Shown: one piece after another, positions 23,913 through 32,016 of the stretch
How positions within the stretch are numbered: position 1 is the stretch's first letter
Layout of the letters: each line of letters opens with the position of its first letter
Source of the DNA: Selenomonadales bacterium
Lineage (GTDB): Bacteria; Bacillota; Negativicutes; Sporomusales; UBA7701
Assembly: GCA_029975165.1 (NCBI GenBank)
Contig: JARKPR010000078.1
Coordinates: forward strand, 62,001-126,000
Direction of reading: 5' to 3'
DNA: 64,000 nucleotides
Position numbers and translations under genes: made by a program
Notes under the pieces: generated by a model
The model's database searches: none
What the model saw: only the letters and a program-made list of their open reading frames with translations
Told to the model about the DNA's origin: nothing

Positions 23913-24800
23913 TCAGGAGGCGAAATGGTCGCGGGTGTATTTGCAGAACGCGGTTACGGCGGGAGAATGCTGACTTCGCGGAACGGCTAAAGCCGTTATT
24001 CGTTTGGGAGCATTATGAAGCTTAACGATAGCGATGGATTGCCGCTTCAGCGCCTTAGCCACCCGTGAGGTGAGCAGGGTGACGCCTACTCCTTCGGCTA
24101 CGAGGGATGCGATGGTTTCGACCTGGCTGCTCTGATAAACGACGGCGGGCTCGAAGCCGGCGCTACGGCAGGCGTCCTGGCTAACTCTGAGCATGCCGTA
24201 GTTTGCTTTCATCAGAATAAATTTTTCCTGACGCGCTTCGCCCAAATCAATGATCCTTTTTTTGCTCAACGGGTGTCCCTGGTTGACGATCAACACCAAT
24301 TCATCACTAAGCAGGCTGTAAAAATGAAAGTCTTGAAATTGTTCGCAGTTTTGCGGCGGAGTCATTAAAGCCACGTCTATCTCCGAACCCTGCAGGGCCT
24401 CCCAAAGCCGGTCGCTCGCATCTTCCCTGATGTCCAAATGCAAATTGGGATAGGCGTTTTGAAAGGAAACGATCACGGACGTCAGGCCCAATATACCGAT
24501 TATCGGGATTGCTCCGATTATCACTTCGCCCCGTTCGACGGTGACATGCTCCTGCATCGCCCGTTTGGCGCGATCTATTTCCGTGAGAATATTCGCTGCG
24601 TACGACACGAATTCTTTTCCCGCCGGAGTGAGGCTGACCGACCGGGTCGAACGCTCGAACAACCGGATGCCGAGCTCTTCTTCGAGTTTGGCTACCTGGT
24701 GGGAGAGGGTGGATTGGGAAATGCTGATGGCGGCGGCAGCATGCGAGAAATGATGGTGTTTTACCACCGCCATCACATATTCCAACTGATGTATTTCCAT
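23913..24800 (-). CDS. LysR-family regulator
   Basis: A 295-residue regulator with the N-terminal winged helix MEIHQLEYVMAVVKHHHFSHAAAAISISQSTLSHQVAKLE and a periplasmic-binding-protein-like effector domain from about 90. It is divergent from the oxidoreductase-MFS-aroH operon, across a 19-bp dyad with the T-N11-A form. Control of that operon by a substrate or product of it is the usual LysR logic, not shown directly. Confidence 0.9.
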   Translation of the reverse strand: MEIHQLEYVMAVVKHHHFSHAAAAISISQSTLSHQVAKLEEELGIRLFERSTRSVSLTPAGKEFVSYAANILTEIDRAKRAMQEHVTVERGEVIIGAIPIIGILGLTSVIVSFQNAYPNLHLDIREDASDRLWEALQGSEIDVALMTPPQNCEQFQDFHFYSLLSDELVLIVNQGHPLSKKRIIDLGEARQEKFILMKANYGMLRVSQDACRSAGFEPAVVYQSSQVETIASLVAEGVGVTLLTSRVAKALKRQSIAIVKLHNAPKRITALAVPRSQHSPAVTAFCKYTRDHFAS

Positions 24801-24829
24801 ACGTCTCCTCCCTCCTATTAATCGTTTTT

Positions 24830-24848
24830 ATAGATTAATTATATCTAT
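24830..24848. promoter_or_regulatory. LysR-type operator
   Basis: ATAGAT-N7-ATCTAT is a perfect dyad in the divergent intergenic region. A TATAAT for the plus-strand operon lies downstream at 24867-24872. Confidence 0.6.
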
Positions 24849-24918
24849 ATAAATCGATTGTGTCTATATAATATCCGGTATATATTGGGTGCAGAAATAA
24901 GTGAATTGGGGGATTTGC

Positions 24919-26187
24919 TTGAAAACAAAAAAATTGGCTTACGATGTCGTTGTGGTTGGCGGGGGATCGGCAGGGATAGGCGCTGCCGTAGGCGCCTCGC
25001 TGGCGGGCAAACGGGTATTGCTCATGGAACGTAATCCGTACCTGGGCGGCCAGGCCACGCATAGTTCGTTGCCTGCGTACTGCGGCTTTTTTACGCAGGC
25101 GGACCCGTTCGAGCAAGCTGTGGGCGGGGTTGGCCAGCTGGTGCTGGATAAGATGGCGAGTTTGGGTTTTTATCAGGGCCCGCGCCGCACGGCCAAAACG
25201 GGGACGGTAATCGTGGTGCTCGATACGGAGGCGATAAAATATGCTTTGGATTCGTTCATCGGCGATTATGATGTCGACGTCTTGCTCGGCGCCCAGGTAA
25301 TTTCGGCAGCTTCCGGCAGCGGTACGATCCGCTCGCTTGAATGCCATGACGACGAGGGCGGCTTCACGGTGAGCGCCGAGGTATTTGTCGATGCTTCGGG
25401 AGAGGCGAATGTCGCGGCGATGGCGGGCGGCAGATATCTGCTGGGCGATGAACGGGGGCATCTGCAGTCCGGGACGCTGATGCTGCGTGTCGGCGGCGTT
25501 TCGCCGGCGGCGGATGTGCATCCCGACAAGGTGGCGGAAGCGGTACGCAAGGGGAAGGCTAACGGCATCGGCCCCATGACCAAGGAACTCGGCACGGTAA
25601 TCCGGGCGCCGGGATTGTCCGGCGATGTGATGTTCATATTACCCGACGAGGCGGTAAACGGACTCGATGCCCAAAGCATCACGCAAGCCGAGATGTCGGC
25701 CCGCCGCCAGGCGTGGGCATACCTGGAAACATTCCGCCGGTTTTTGCCGGGGTGCGAAAAGTGCTATATCGTTCAGACCGGACCCAAGATCGGTATTCGC
25801 GAGACTCGCCGGATAATCGGCGACTACACGCTTACGGCCGAGGACGTTCTTGAGGCGGGACGCTTTCCGGACGCGATCGCCAGAGGCGCCTGGCCGGTGG
25901 AGTCGCATCCGGAGGCGGGCGGGGCGAATGTGTGGCAGCCGATTCGCGACCAGTCCTATTACGAAATCCCCTTGCGCTGCCTGAAAGTACAAGGCGTGAA
26001 AAACCTTTGGGCGGCCGGCAGAATTATTTCCTGCGACCCGACAGCTTTCGCGTCGGTAAGGGTAATGGGCACCTGTTTCGCTACCGGCCATGCCGCCGGT
26101 ATCGCCGCCGCCCTCTATTCCGGCAATTCATCCGCAGATGCGGAGACGGTGCGCCAGGAGCTGCTTCGCCAAAAAGCGATTATCTAG
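24919..26187 (+). CDS. FAD-dependent oxidoreductase
   Basis: A 422-residue flavoprotein. TTG at 24919, six bases after GGGGGAT, is preferred; a GTG at 24901 without a site is the alternative. The FAD fold starts VVVVGGGSAGIGAAVGASLAGKR, and a second FAD contact is seen in EVFVDASGEANVAAMAG. The C-terminal AAGRIISCDPTAFASVRVMGTCFATGHAAG closes the flavin site, as in the family that includes tricarballylate and fumarate-reductase-like enzymes. It is the first gene of the LysR-controlled operon with an MFS carrier and a chorismate mutase. Dehydrogenation of an imported cyclic or carboxylic acid is inference. Confidence 0.85.
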   Translation: MKTKKLAYDVVVVGGGSAGIGAAVGASLAGKRVLLMERNPYLGGQATHSSLPAYCGFFTQADPFEQAVGGVGQLVLDKMASLGFYQGPRRTAKTGTVIVVLDTEAIKYALDSFIGDYDVDVLLGAQVISAASGSGTIRSLECHDDEGGFTVSAEVFVDASGEANVAAMAGGRYLLGDERGHLQSGTLMLRVGGVSPAADVHPDKVAEAVRKGKANGIGPMTKELGTVIRAPGLSGDVMFILPDEAVNGLDAQSITQAEMSARRQAWAYLETFRRFLPGCEKCYIVQTGPKIGIRETRRIIGDYTLTAEDVLEAGRFPDAIARGAWPVESHPEAGGANVWQPIRDQSYYEIPLRCLKVQGVKNLWAAGRIISCDPTAFASVRVMGTCFATGHAAGIAAALYSGNSSADAETVRQELLRQKAII

Positions 26188-26207
26188 CAAAGAAAGAGGT
26201 GCGATTC

Positions 26208-27416
26208 GTGAAGATTAAGGGTTTTGAAGTATCGTATACTCAATTGGGCGTGCTGCTGATATTGTGGCTGGCGTTCTTGCTGTCGTTCGTGGACCGTTTG
26301 TCGTGGCCGCCGATCATGCCTACGGCGACGAAGGAGCTCGGGATGACCGCCAAGCAGGCCGGCAGCTATATGACCGCATTTTATGCGGGCTATGTATTTA
26401 CGCAGCTTCCCGGGGGGCTGCTGACCGACCGTTTCGGTTACCGCAAGGTGTTGCTCGTATCCTTTGGTGTCATGGGCTTATTTACCGCGTTGATGGGGAC
26501 GGTAAATTCCTTCGAACAGGGCTTTATCTACAGAATTCTTGCCGGGATAGGCTCGGGCGCGATATTCTCGGCGTGTATCCGGGCGATATTCGACTGGTTC
26601 CCCGCCAAGGGGCGCGGCACGGCGATAGGTTTCTTTATGACGGCCTCCTCTCTGGGGGTGACGGTGGTGAATTTATTCGTGCCGACGATCGCCAAAGATT
26701 ACGGCTGGCATACTTCTTTCCTCGTCGCCGGGGTACTGCCGCTAATCGCGGCGGTGATGGCGTATTTCATCCTCAAGGAACGCACCACTTTCGCGGAGAG
26801 GATGCAGGCGCGGGCAGCGGCCAATTTCTGGGCGGACATACGGACTCTTTTGGGCAACCGCAATCTGATGCTCACGGGATTCGCCGGTTTTTGCGCCATG
26901 TGGGCGACGTGGGGCACGGCCACCTGGGCCAACAGTTATATGAACAAGGCGCTGAACATACCACTGGTCCAGGCTGGATTCATCATGTCGCTGTATGGCA
27001 TTGCCGCGCTGTGGTGCAAACCCATCGCCGGCCTTCTGGCCGATTTCTTCGGCGGCAAAAAACGGCTTCTCCTGTTCTGGATGCTGATTTTCTTCGGGCC
27101 GCTCCTCATTTTATTCGGCACCAGCACCAATTTGACCATGCTTTATATAATCACGCCGCTGGTCGGTATCGCGGCCTTCGTGTACAGCCCGGTAATGAGC
27201 ACGTACATCGGCGAGCTGGTGGAACCCCGCCTGGTCGGGTCGGCGACGGGGTTGGTTAATACCATCTGGCAATTGGGCTCGCTGATTTCTCCCCTGGCGG
27301 CAGGCGCTGTCCTGGACGCCACCCGTAATTATGCGTATGTTTTCGTCATCCTGGCGTTGGGGCCCATAATGGGGGCGCTGATCATACTGGCGGTAAAGGA
27401 GAAAGCCGCGAAATGA
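26208..27416 (+). CDS. MFS transporter
   Basis: A 402-residue carrier with 12 predicted helices. The GTG at 26208 follows AAAGAGGTGCG. Helix 1 holds FLLSFVDRLSWPPIMPT, and the loop 2-3 motif is GGLLTDRFGYRKVLL. It lies 20 bp after the oxidoreductase gene and its stop overlaps aroH (ATGA), so the three form one transcript. Probable uptake of the compound oxidised by the neighbour; organic anions are typical for this branch. Confidence 0.9.
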   Translation: MKIKGFEVSYTQLGVLLILWLAFLLSFVDRLSWPPIMPTATKELGMTAKQAGSYMTAFYAGYVFTQLPGGLLTDRFGYRKVLLVSFGVMGLFTALMGTVNSFEQGFIYRILAGIGSGAIFSACIRAIFDWFPAKGRGTAIGFFMTASSLGVTVVNLFVPTIAKDYGWHTSFLVAGVLPLIAAVMAYFILKERTTFAERMQARAAANFWADIRTLLGNRNLMLTGFAGFCAMWATWGTATWANSYMNKALNIPLVQAGFIMSLYGIAALWCKPIAGLLADFFGGKKRLLLFWMLIFFGPLLILFGTSTNLTMLYIITPLVGIAAFVYSPVMSTYIGELVEPRLVGSATGLVNTIWQLGSLISPLAAGAVLDATRNYAYVFVILALGPIMGALIILAVKEKAAK

Positions 27417-27778
27417 TCCGCGGAGTACGCGGGGCAACAACCGTAACCGGCAACGATTCGGCGGAGGTTGCCGAACGGGTGAAGGAACTCCTCCAATCGC
27501 TAACGGAAGAAAATGCAATCTTAGCTGAAGATATCGGCGCAGTTATCTTCAGTTCCACCCCGGATCTGAATGCCGCCTTTCCGGCTGCCGCCGCCCGACA
27601 ATTAGGCTGGAGCGAAGTACCGCTGTTCGGCACGCAGGAAATCGATTGCCCGACAGGACTTATGCACTGTATAAGGGTTTTAGTCTTATGGAACACCGCC
27701 AAACCCCAGGCATCCATTAAACATATTTACCTGCGAGGGGCCACGGTTCTCCGGCCGGACATCGTGTCCGGGAAATAA
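27413..27778 (+). CDS. aroH: chorismate mutase, AroH class
   Basis: A 121-residue chorismate mutase of the Bacillus AroH fold, turning chorismate into prephenate. MIRGVRGATTV at the start, SSTPDLNAAFPA and CIRVLVLW...HIYLRGATVLRPD match the active-site and trimer regions, including the conserved R7 and the C-terminal arginine. The start overlaps the MFS stop. The coupling of aroH to a carrier and a flavoprotein, under LysR control, instead of to other aromatic-amino-acid genes, is unusual. Confidence 0.93.
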   Translation: MIRGVRGATTVTGNDSAEVAERVKELLQSLTEENAILAEDIGAVIFSSTPDLNAAFPAAAARQLGWSEVPLFGTQEIDCPTGLMHCIRVLVLWNTAKPQASIKHIYLRGATVLRPDIVSGK

Positions 27779-27810
27779 GCCTTTCAATAATGGTGGGCAT
27801 CATGAACAAA

Positions 27811-27840
27811 AGACTGCCAAGGTGTTCTTGGCAGTCTTTT
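27811..27840 (+). terminator. terminator of aroH operon (shared-sequence hairpin 3)
   Basis: AGACTGCCAA-GGTGTTC-TTGGCAGTCT then TTT. Relative to the lgt terminator both arms carry the matching change (GG/CC to GA/TC), so the pairing is kept. Confidence 0.85.
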
Positions 27841-27943
27841 GTCCGGCAATTATACCCTGCGGCGCAAGTGCTGCGGACTTTTCGTGACGCTGCGGCCTGG
27901 CGGTGCGCGCGAGGGACGGATAATCAAGGGCGCACGCTGAAAA

Positions 27944-27973
27944 AAACCGAGGCCCACCGCTAGGTGGGCCTTT
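27944..27973 (-). terminator. terminator of HTH regulator 1
   Basis: On the minus strand AGGCCCACC-TAGC-GGTGGGCCT is followed by CGG and a T run. It ends the XRE-like gene. Confidence 0.75.
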
Positions 27974-27975
27974 CG

Positions 27976-28299
27976 TCAGCCTTTGCTCATGGTCTCCAGC
28001 AACTTTTGCAGGTGCTCCCGCTGCTCCGGGGTCAGCTTCCGGGCAGTTTCCAGCAGGCGCATCAGTTCGGGGCCGAGTTCCTCCGGGGGCTCGGCGAAGA
28101 ACCCGGCCAGGGTGACGCCCAAGACCTGGCAAATGCGCTCCAGGTTTTCCAGGGAGCATTTATCGGTATTCCTCTCGATTCCGGAGATGAAGCTGGCAGA
28201 TACGCCCAGGGAGATCGCTATTTCCTTGGCGCTTATGCCGCGTTCCTTGCGCAGTTTGCGAATCCGACCGCCGACATCGAACAGGGTAATCAACTCCAC
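27976..28299 (-). CDS. XRE-family HTH regulator 1
   Basis: A 107-residue protein. Residues 10-65 form a Cro/CI-type HTH (IRKLRKERGISAKEIAISLGVSASFISGIERN). A short helical tail rich in Glu and Leu (LTPEQREHLQKLLE) probably dimerises. It starts with GTG. It is divergent from the small gene at 28469, across a region with two 21-bp direct repeats, a likely operator. Accessory-region regulator of unknown target. Confidence 0.82.
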   Translation of the reverse strand: MELITLFDVGGRIRKLRKERGISAKEIAISLGVSASFISGIERNTDKCSLENLERICQVLGVTLAGFFAEPPEELGPELMRLLETARKLTPEQREHLQKLLETMSKG

Positions 28300-28307
28300 G
28301 CGTTAAC

Positions 28308-28381
28308 CTATAACTAAATTATACCTTGCTGCATAAGTCGCAAAGAGACATTCTATCAGGCTATAACTTGATAATACCTTG
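28308..28381. promoter_or_regulatory. direct-repeat operator between HTH regulator 1 and small gene
   Basis: CTATAACTAAATTATACCTTG (28308-28328) recurs as CTATAACTTGATAATACCTTG (28361-28381), centres 53 bp apart, about five helical turns. An inverted half site, GTTATAGC, follows at 28392. They sit directly upstream of the regulator, as expected for autoregulation. Confidence 0.5.
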
Positions 28382-28468
28382 ATTTTATTCTGTTATAGCT
28401 GTATTATTAGTATGGGCAGTCAAGCCGGCACTTAATTCGGGTATTTTTGCATATAGCGAGGGTGACGG

Positions 28469-28675
28469 ATGGCGAAGGATTATCGGAGCGATTTCGCGCG
28501 GGGCTACGAGTATGCGCGGCGGCGGTACGGGGAGTTGGCGGCCTCTTTCGGCCGGGCGGCGCTGCTGGATTTGGCGGCGGCCCTCGCCAGGACGGACGGC
28601 GGCAATGCGGAGCTGGCGCGGGGGATGGCGGCCGGCCTCGCCGCAATGGCGCGGGCGGATAGGCGCGGCAGCTAA
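28469..28675 (+). CDS. duplicated small Arg/Ala-rich protein, copy 1
   Basis: A 68-residue soluble helical protein (begins MAKDYRSDFARGYEYARRRYGEL). It has a good site (GAGGGTGACGG). A second copy at 29571 is about 98 percent identical at DNA level over roughly 215 bp, including the ribosome binding site. The YRSDFARGYEYARRRYGEL segment could bind nucleic acid or a partner. Family unknown. Each copy is divergent from an HTH gene, but the two HTH genes are not alike. Confidence 0.6.
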   Translation: MAKDYRSDFARGYEYARRRYGELAASFGRAALLDLAAALARTDGGNAELARGMAAGLAAMARADRRGS

Positions 28676-28947
28676 GAGAGCGAGGCGTGCGTGGCGCCGG
28701 GGGCGGTGATGCGGCAGGGTGGCGGAGTACTCCCCTACCCTTCTGCGGGCAACGTGGGGCAAGCCTGAACCGCCGCAAAGACCGGACGGGCAACAGATTC
28801 CGCCGGCGGGGCCGCAGGCGCGTTGCGACTTTGCGGAGGGCTTTACGCGCCGTTGGCGAAGCAGGCCGGTAACACAAACGTGCGCCCGACCGCGGATGGT
28901 CGGGCGAGTCCGCAAGGAGCCGGATGCGACTTTTGCGGACGCCACGG
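28676..28947. other. non-coding GC-rich stretch
   Basis: No convincing gene. Open frames here have no ribosome site and code for Arg/Pro-rich sequence. It contains reduplicated blocks (TTGCGACTTTGCGGA and ATGCGACTTTTGCGGA) that lead into the family-2 repeat. Confidence 0.5.
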
Positions 28948-29020
28948 CAGTGTCGGCGCGAGCCTTATGGCGCGTTAGCTGGAGCATCGGAGCAACAGCC
29001 TGCAGCTCCGCCGGCGGGGG
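28948..29020 (+). repeat. interspersed intergenic repeat, family 2, copy C
   Basis: CAGTGTCGGCGCGAG, GGCGCGTTAG, GGAGCATCGGAGCAACAGC and CTCCGCCGGCGGGG match copies near 11033 and 11772 block by block. The stretch to 29170 has no gene. Confidence 0.6.
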
Positions 29021-29170
29021 ACAGCAGCAAAAAACGGTGCGCTCGCAAGGGCGAACAGCCAAGGGCGCCGCGCCGGGCACCGTTTGGGTAAGGCATAACA
29101 AAAATAGAGACCGGTTCCCTGCCGCAGGGAATCGGCCTTGTACGCTACGCAGAGCGGGCCCGCTTGGGCC

Positions 29171-29434
29171 TTATTTTTTCAGGTAGGGGCCGCTTATTTC
29201 GATCGGGTTAAAAAAAGCGGCGACGTCGATGTCCAGGCCTTCGGCAATCAGGTACAGCATATCCAGCGAAAGGGAAGTGGTCGCTTGGGGAGCTTCGATT
29301 TTGCTGATATGGCTTACGCTGACTTCGATTTTCTCGGCGAGCTCTTCTTGGGTCAAGCCGCGGAGGTTGCGGTAAAAAGCGATTTTTCTGCCGATTTCCC
29401 GATATTGTTCGGTGAATTTCCTGGGTCTGCGCAA
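29171..29434 (-). CDS. XRE-family HTH regulator 2
   Basis: An 87-residue HTH protein that starts with TTG behind a G-rich site. Residues 12-70 form a Cro/CI HTH (IGRKIAFYRNLRGLTQEELAEKIEVSVSHISKIE). It is shorter than and only distantly like regulator 1. It is divergent from the second copy of the duplicated small gene. The intergenic region has an AGTG-N6-CACT dyad (29472-29485) that may be its operator. Confidence 0.78.
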   Translation of the reverse strand: MRRPRKFTEQYREIGRKIAFYRNLRGLTQEELAEKIEVSVSHISKIEAPQATTSLSLDMLYLIAEGLDIDVAAFFNPIEISGPYLKK

Positions 29435-29526
29435 TGCCCCGCCCCCCCTGCGTTTATTATATGGGGGAAAAAGTGCAATTACACTTCATTATAAATGCAA
29501 TATAGTTTCATTCATTTTGAAATTAA

Positions 29527-29535
29527 TGGTATAAT
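29527..29535 (+). promoter_or_regulatory. extended -10 promoter of small gene copy 2
   Basis: TGGTATAAT is a consensus extended -10 element about 36 bp before the ATG at 29571. No clear -35 box is present. Confidence 0.5.
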
Positions 29536-29570
29536 ACGGGCAGAATGATAGCTAGGTGCGAGGGTGACGG

Positions 29571-29804
29571 ATGGCGAAGGATTATCGGAGCGATTTCGCG
29601 CGGGGCTACGAGTATGCGCGGCGGCGGTACGGGGAGCTGGCGCCCTCCTTCGGCCGGGCGGCGCTGCTGGATTTGGCGGCGGCCCTCGCCAGGACGGACG
29701 GCGGCAATGCGGAGCTGGCGCGAGGGATGGCGGCCGGCCTCGCCGCAATGGCGCGGGCGGATAGGCGCGGCGCCGGGAAAGCAGGCGAAGGGGCCGGGGG
29801 TTGA
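29571..29804 (+). CDS. duplicated small Arg/Ala-rich protein, copy 2
   Basis: A 77-residue protein almost identical to the copy at 28469 through residue 67, then with a different C-terminal tail (AGKAGEGAGG) where the duplicated block ends. About four base differences separate the copies over the shared 215 bp, so the duplication is recent or kept alike by gene conversion. Role unknown. Confidence 0.6.
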   Translation: MAKDYRSDFARGYEYARRRYGELAPSFGRAALLDLAAALARTDGGNAELARGMAAGLAAMARADRRGAGKAGEGAGG

Positions 29805-29811
29805 GGCAATA

Positions 29812-29847
29812 AGAAAACAGGCGCGAATATTTTCGGGCCTGTTTTCG
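29812..29847. terminator. bidirectional hairpin between small gene 2 and hydrolase gene
   Basis: GAAAACAGGC is paired with the GCCTGTTTTC side over a 13-base loop. It lies between convergent genes. Confidence 0.55.
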
Positions 29848-29865
29848 CTTTCATTGTGCCGTTAC

Positions 29866-30987
29866 TTATTCGACTTTTTCCCACCAGGGGGGAAATGGCG
29901 GCGGCGGCGGCGCAAGGTCGACCGGCTCGCCGATAATGGGGGTGAGAAGGCGGTATTCCTGGTTTTGGCTGGCCCGGGTTATGCGCCGGAACGGTTCGTC
30001 CCACGGGTGGTTGGCGATGGCGAATTTGCCGGCGTGGCCCGGCAGCAGGGCCTTGGCTTTCAGGTCGGCGGCGGCCAGCGCCACTTCTTCGGGCAGCATG
30101 TGGATGTACGGCCAATTTTGGTCGTATTGGCCGTTTTCCAGAATAGCCAGGTCGAAGCCGGCCAGCATGTCGCCGATCTGCTTGAAGTGCGGCCCGTAGC
30201 CGCCGTCGCCGCCGTAGAATACGCGGCGCTCCGGGGTCACGAGGGCGAAGCCGGTCCAGAGGGTCTTGTTCCTGGTGAGCAGGCGGCCGGAGAAATGGCG
30301 GGCCGGCAGTACGTGGACGGTGAGGCCGTCGGTAAACTCCAGGGCCGTGAACCAGTCCGCCTCGTGGATAAGTTCGGGCGCAAAGCCCCAGTGTTCGAAG
30401 TATGCGCCGACGCCCAGCCCGCAGACGACGTTTTTGATTTTCGGTTTCAGGGCGGCGACGGTGGGGTAGTCCAGGTGGTCCCAATGGTCGTGGGAGATGA
30501 GCAGGTAATCGATGTCCGGCATGTCGCCGGCCGCGTATCGGTTTGTTCCGGGGAAAGCCTTGTTGGCGAAGGGAACGGGGGCCGCGTAGGTGCTGAACAC
30601 CGGGTCGACGAGGAGCCTTTTGCCGCCGAGCTGGATAAAGTACGAGGAGTGCCCCAGCCAGACGACCGTGTCGCGGTCTTTGTCCAGGGCCGTAAAGTCG
30701 ATTTTCCGCGCGGGGATGGGAGCGGCCGGTATCAGCCGCTCTTTTTTGGCGAACAGGAAGTACCACCATACGGAGGCGATATTGTTGCCCGGGCTGAATT
30801 GCGGGGTGGGAACGAGGTTCTGAAATTGGCCGTCGGCGTAATGGGGGGAGCTTTGGATTCTGGCGAGGCGGTCCCCGCGGGGCGGCGTCCCGAACTGCGG
30901 CTGCTGCAGGTAAAGACCTACGGCGAGGGCTAATATGACGATGATCGCTATCACGGTCAACAGCATTTTTCTCAACCAACTTTTCAT
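29866..30987 (-). CDS. metallo-beta-lactamase-fold hydrolase, NAPE-PLD/UlaG-like, membrane-anchored
   Basis: A 373-residue protein with an N-terminal membrane anchor (residues 8-28). The metal motif HDHWDHLD near residue 166, WLGHSSYFIQLGGKRLLVDPVF before it, PARHFSGR and the final LPGHAGKF are typical of the NAPE-PLD-like branch that cleaves phosphodiester lipids or lactones. The proline-rich C-terminus is odd. It has its own site (GGAGAATTCC) and stands alone. The substrate may be a membrane lipid, since the active domain would lie outside the cell. Confidence 0.85.
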   Translation of the reverse strand: MKSWLRKMLLTVIAIIVILALAVGLYLQQPQFGTPPRGDRLARIQSSPHYADGQFQNLVPTPQFSPGNNIASVWWYFLFAKKERLIPAAPIPARKIDFTALDKDRDTVVWLGHSSYFIQLGGKRLLVDPVFSTYAAPVPFANKAFPGTNRYAAGDMPDIDYLLISHDHWDHLDYPTVAALKPKIKNVVCGLGVGAYFEHWGFAPELIHEADWFTALEFTDGLTVHVLPARHFSGRLLTRNKTLWTGFALVTPERRVFYGGDGGYGPHFKQIGDMLAGFDLAILENGQYDQNWPYIHMLPEEVALAAADLKAKALLPGHAGKFAIANHPWDEPFRRITRASQNQEYRLLTPIIGEPVDLAPPPPPFPPWWEKVE

Positions 30988-31200
30988 GGAATTCTCCGCT
31001 ATCCGCTATTGTTTCATTTGATATCCGCAATTATATCACCTGGAGCCTGCTCCAAGTCAAGAGCGGAGGCGAATTTTCCGCCGGGCGGCGCGAGGGGGGC
31101 GGAAAGGAAGGGGGCCGGCTGGCGGTGGGGCGGCGACCAGTGGTATAATTATACTATTTAGATCAACCTTGAAAATAACAGCGATAAGGGAAGGGCCGTT

Positions 31201-32004
31201 GTGGAAAAAGCGAAGCTGCTCGAGATGATAAGGAATAACCCCCAGGCCATCGCCTATGTAGATAGTCCTACGGACGAGATGAAGCTGCTGGCCGTGAAAA
31301 AGAACGGCCTGGCGTTGAAACATATCGACAAGCCGACCAGGGAGATGCAGGCGGCGGCCGTAGACAACAACGCCCGGGCGATCGAGTTTATCGACGACCC
31401 TACGGAAGAGATGATGATGAAGGCCGTGAACGGCGGCTGGATCAACCTGGAGCATATCAAGAACCCGACCGCCAGGGTGGTTGAAGCGGCGATAAATCAG
31501 GCCGGCTGGGCTATCCAGTATGTCGCTGAGCCCGGTGAGGAATGGCAATTGCTGGCGGTGAAAAAAAATTACGATTCGCTGAGGTTTATAAAGGAGCCTT
31601 GCGGCAGCGCGCAGGAAGCGGCCGTAAGGATAAGCTACGAGGCCTTGCGGTATATCAAGTCGCCCACGCCCGAGGCCGAGCTGATAGCGGTCAGGAATAA
31701 TTCGAGCGCGGTTACGCTTATAAATGATTTGGCTAAAGATAAAATATTGGCCTTTCTGAAAGTCAATATTTTCGTGATCAAATATATTGCCAAGGAGATA
31801 TCCCCGGATGAATTGGGACAGGTGCTGAAGGAAGCATTGGCAAGTGAAGAGGTCGAGGAAAAATATGTCCGGGACTTTTTGAATTGCGGCCTTATCGATA
31901 AGAACAGCGAGGTTTTTCCGCTGGATAAGCTGATGTTTATTTATAAGTACGGCAGCAAGAAAGCGAAAAGGGTCGCTGTGGACGAAAAGCTGAAGCTGCT
32001 ATAG
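31201..32004 (+). CDS. helical-repeat protein (DUF4116-like repeats)
   Basis: A 267-residue protein whose first 175 residues are about seven repeats of 22-24 residues, pattern N-x2-A(I/L)-x(Y/F)I-D-x-PT-x-EM-x3-AV. They resemble DUF4116-type repeats, which fold as stacked helices and bind proteins. The last 90 residues are helical without repeats. GTG start behind AAGGGAAGGG. It lies 12 bp before the AAA ATPase gene, so it is likely the substrate adaptor or regulated partner of the ATPase/VWA pair. Confidence 0.72.
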   Translation: MEKAKLLEMIRNNPQAIAYVDSPTDEMKLLAVKKNGLALKHIDKPTREMQAAAVDNNARAIEFIDDPTEEMMMKAVNGGWINLEHIKNPTARVVEAAINQAGWAIQYVAEPGEEWQLLAVKKNYDSLRFIKEPCGSAQEAAVRISYEALRYIKSPTPEAELIAVRNNSSAVTLINDLAKDKILAFLKVNIFVIKYIAKEISPDELGQVLKEALASEEVEEKYVRDFLNCGLIDKNSEVFPLDKLMFIYKYGSKKAKRVAVDEKLKLL

Positions 32005-32016
32005 GAGGACGATGCG

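Noticed and set aside
28719-29186. 155-codon plus-strand frame between the two small genes
   Set aside because: No ribosome site, no domain, and it crosses the family-2 repeat and the end of HTH gene 2.
31201-31730. Periodic DNA that could suggest a CRISPR-like array
   Set aside because: The period of about 69 bp is coding repeat structure of a protein; units differ at DNA level and keep the reading frame.
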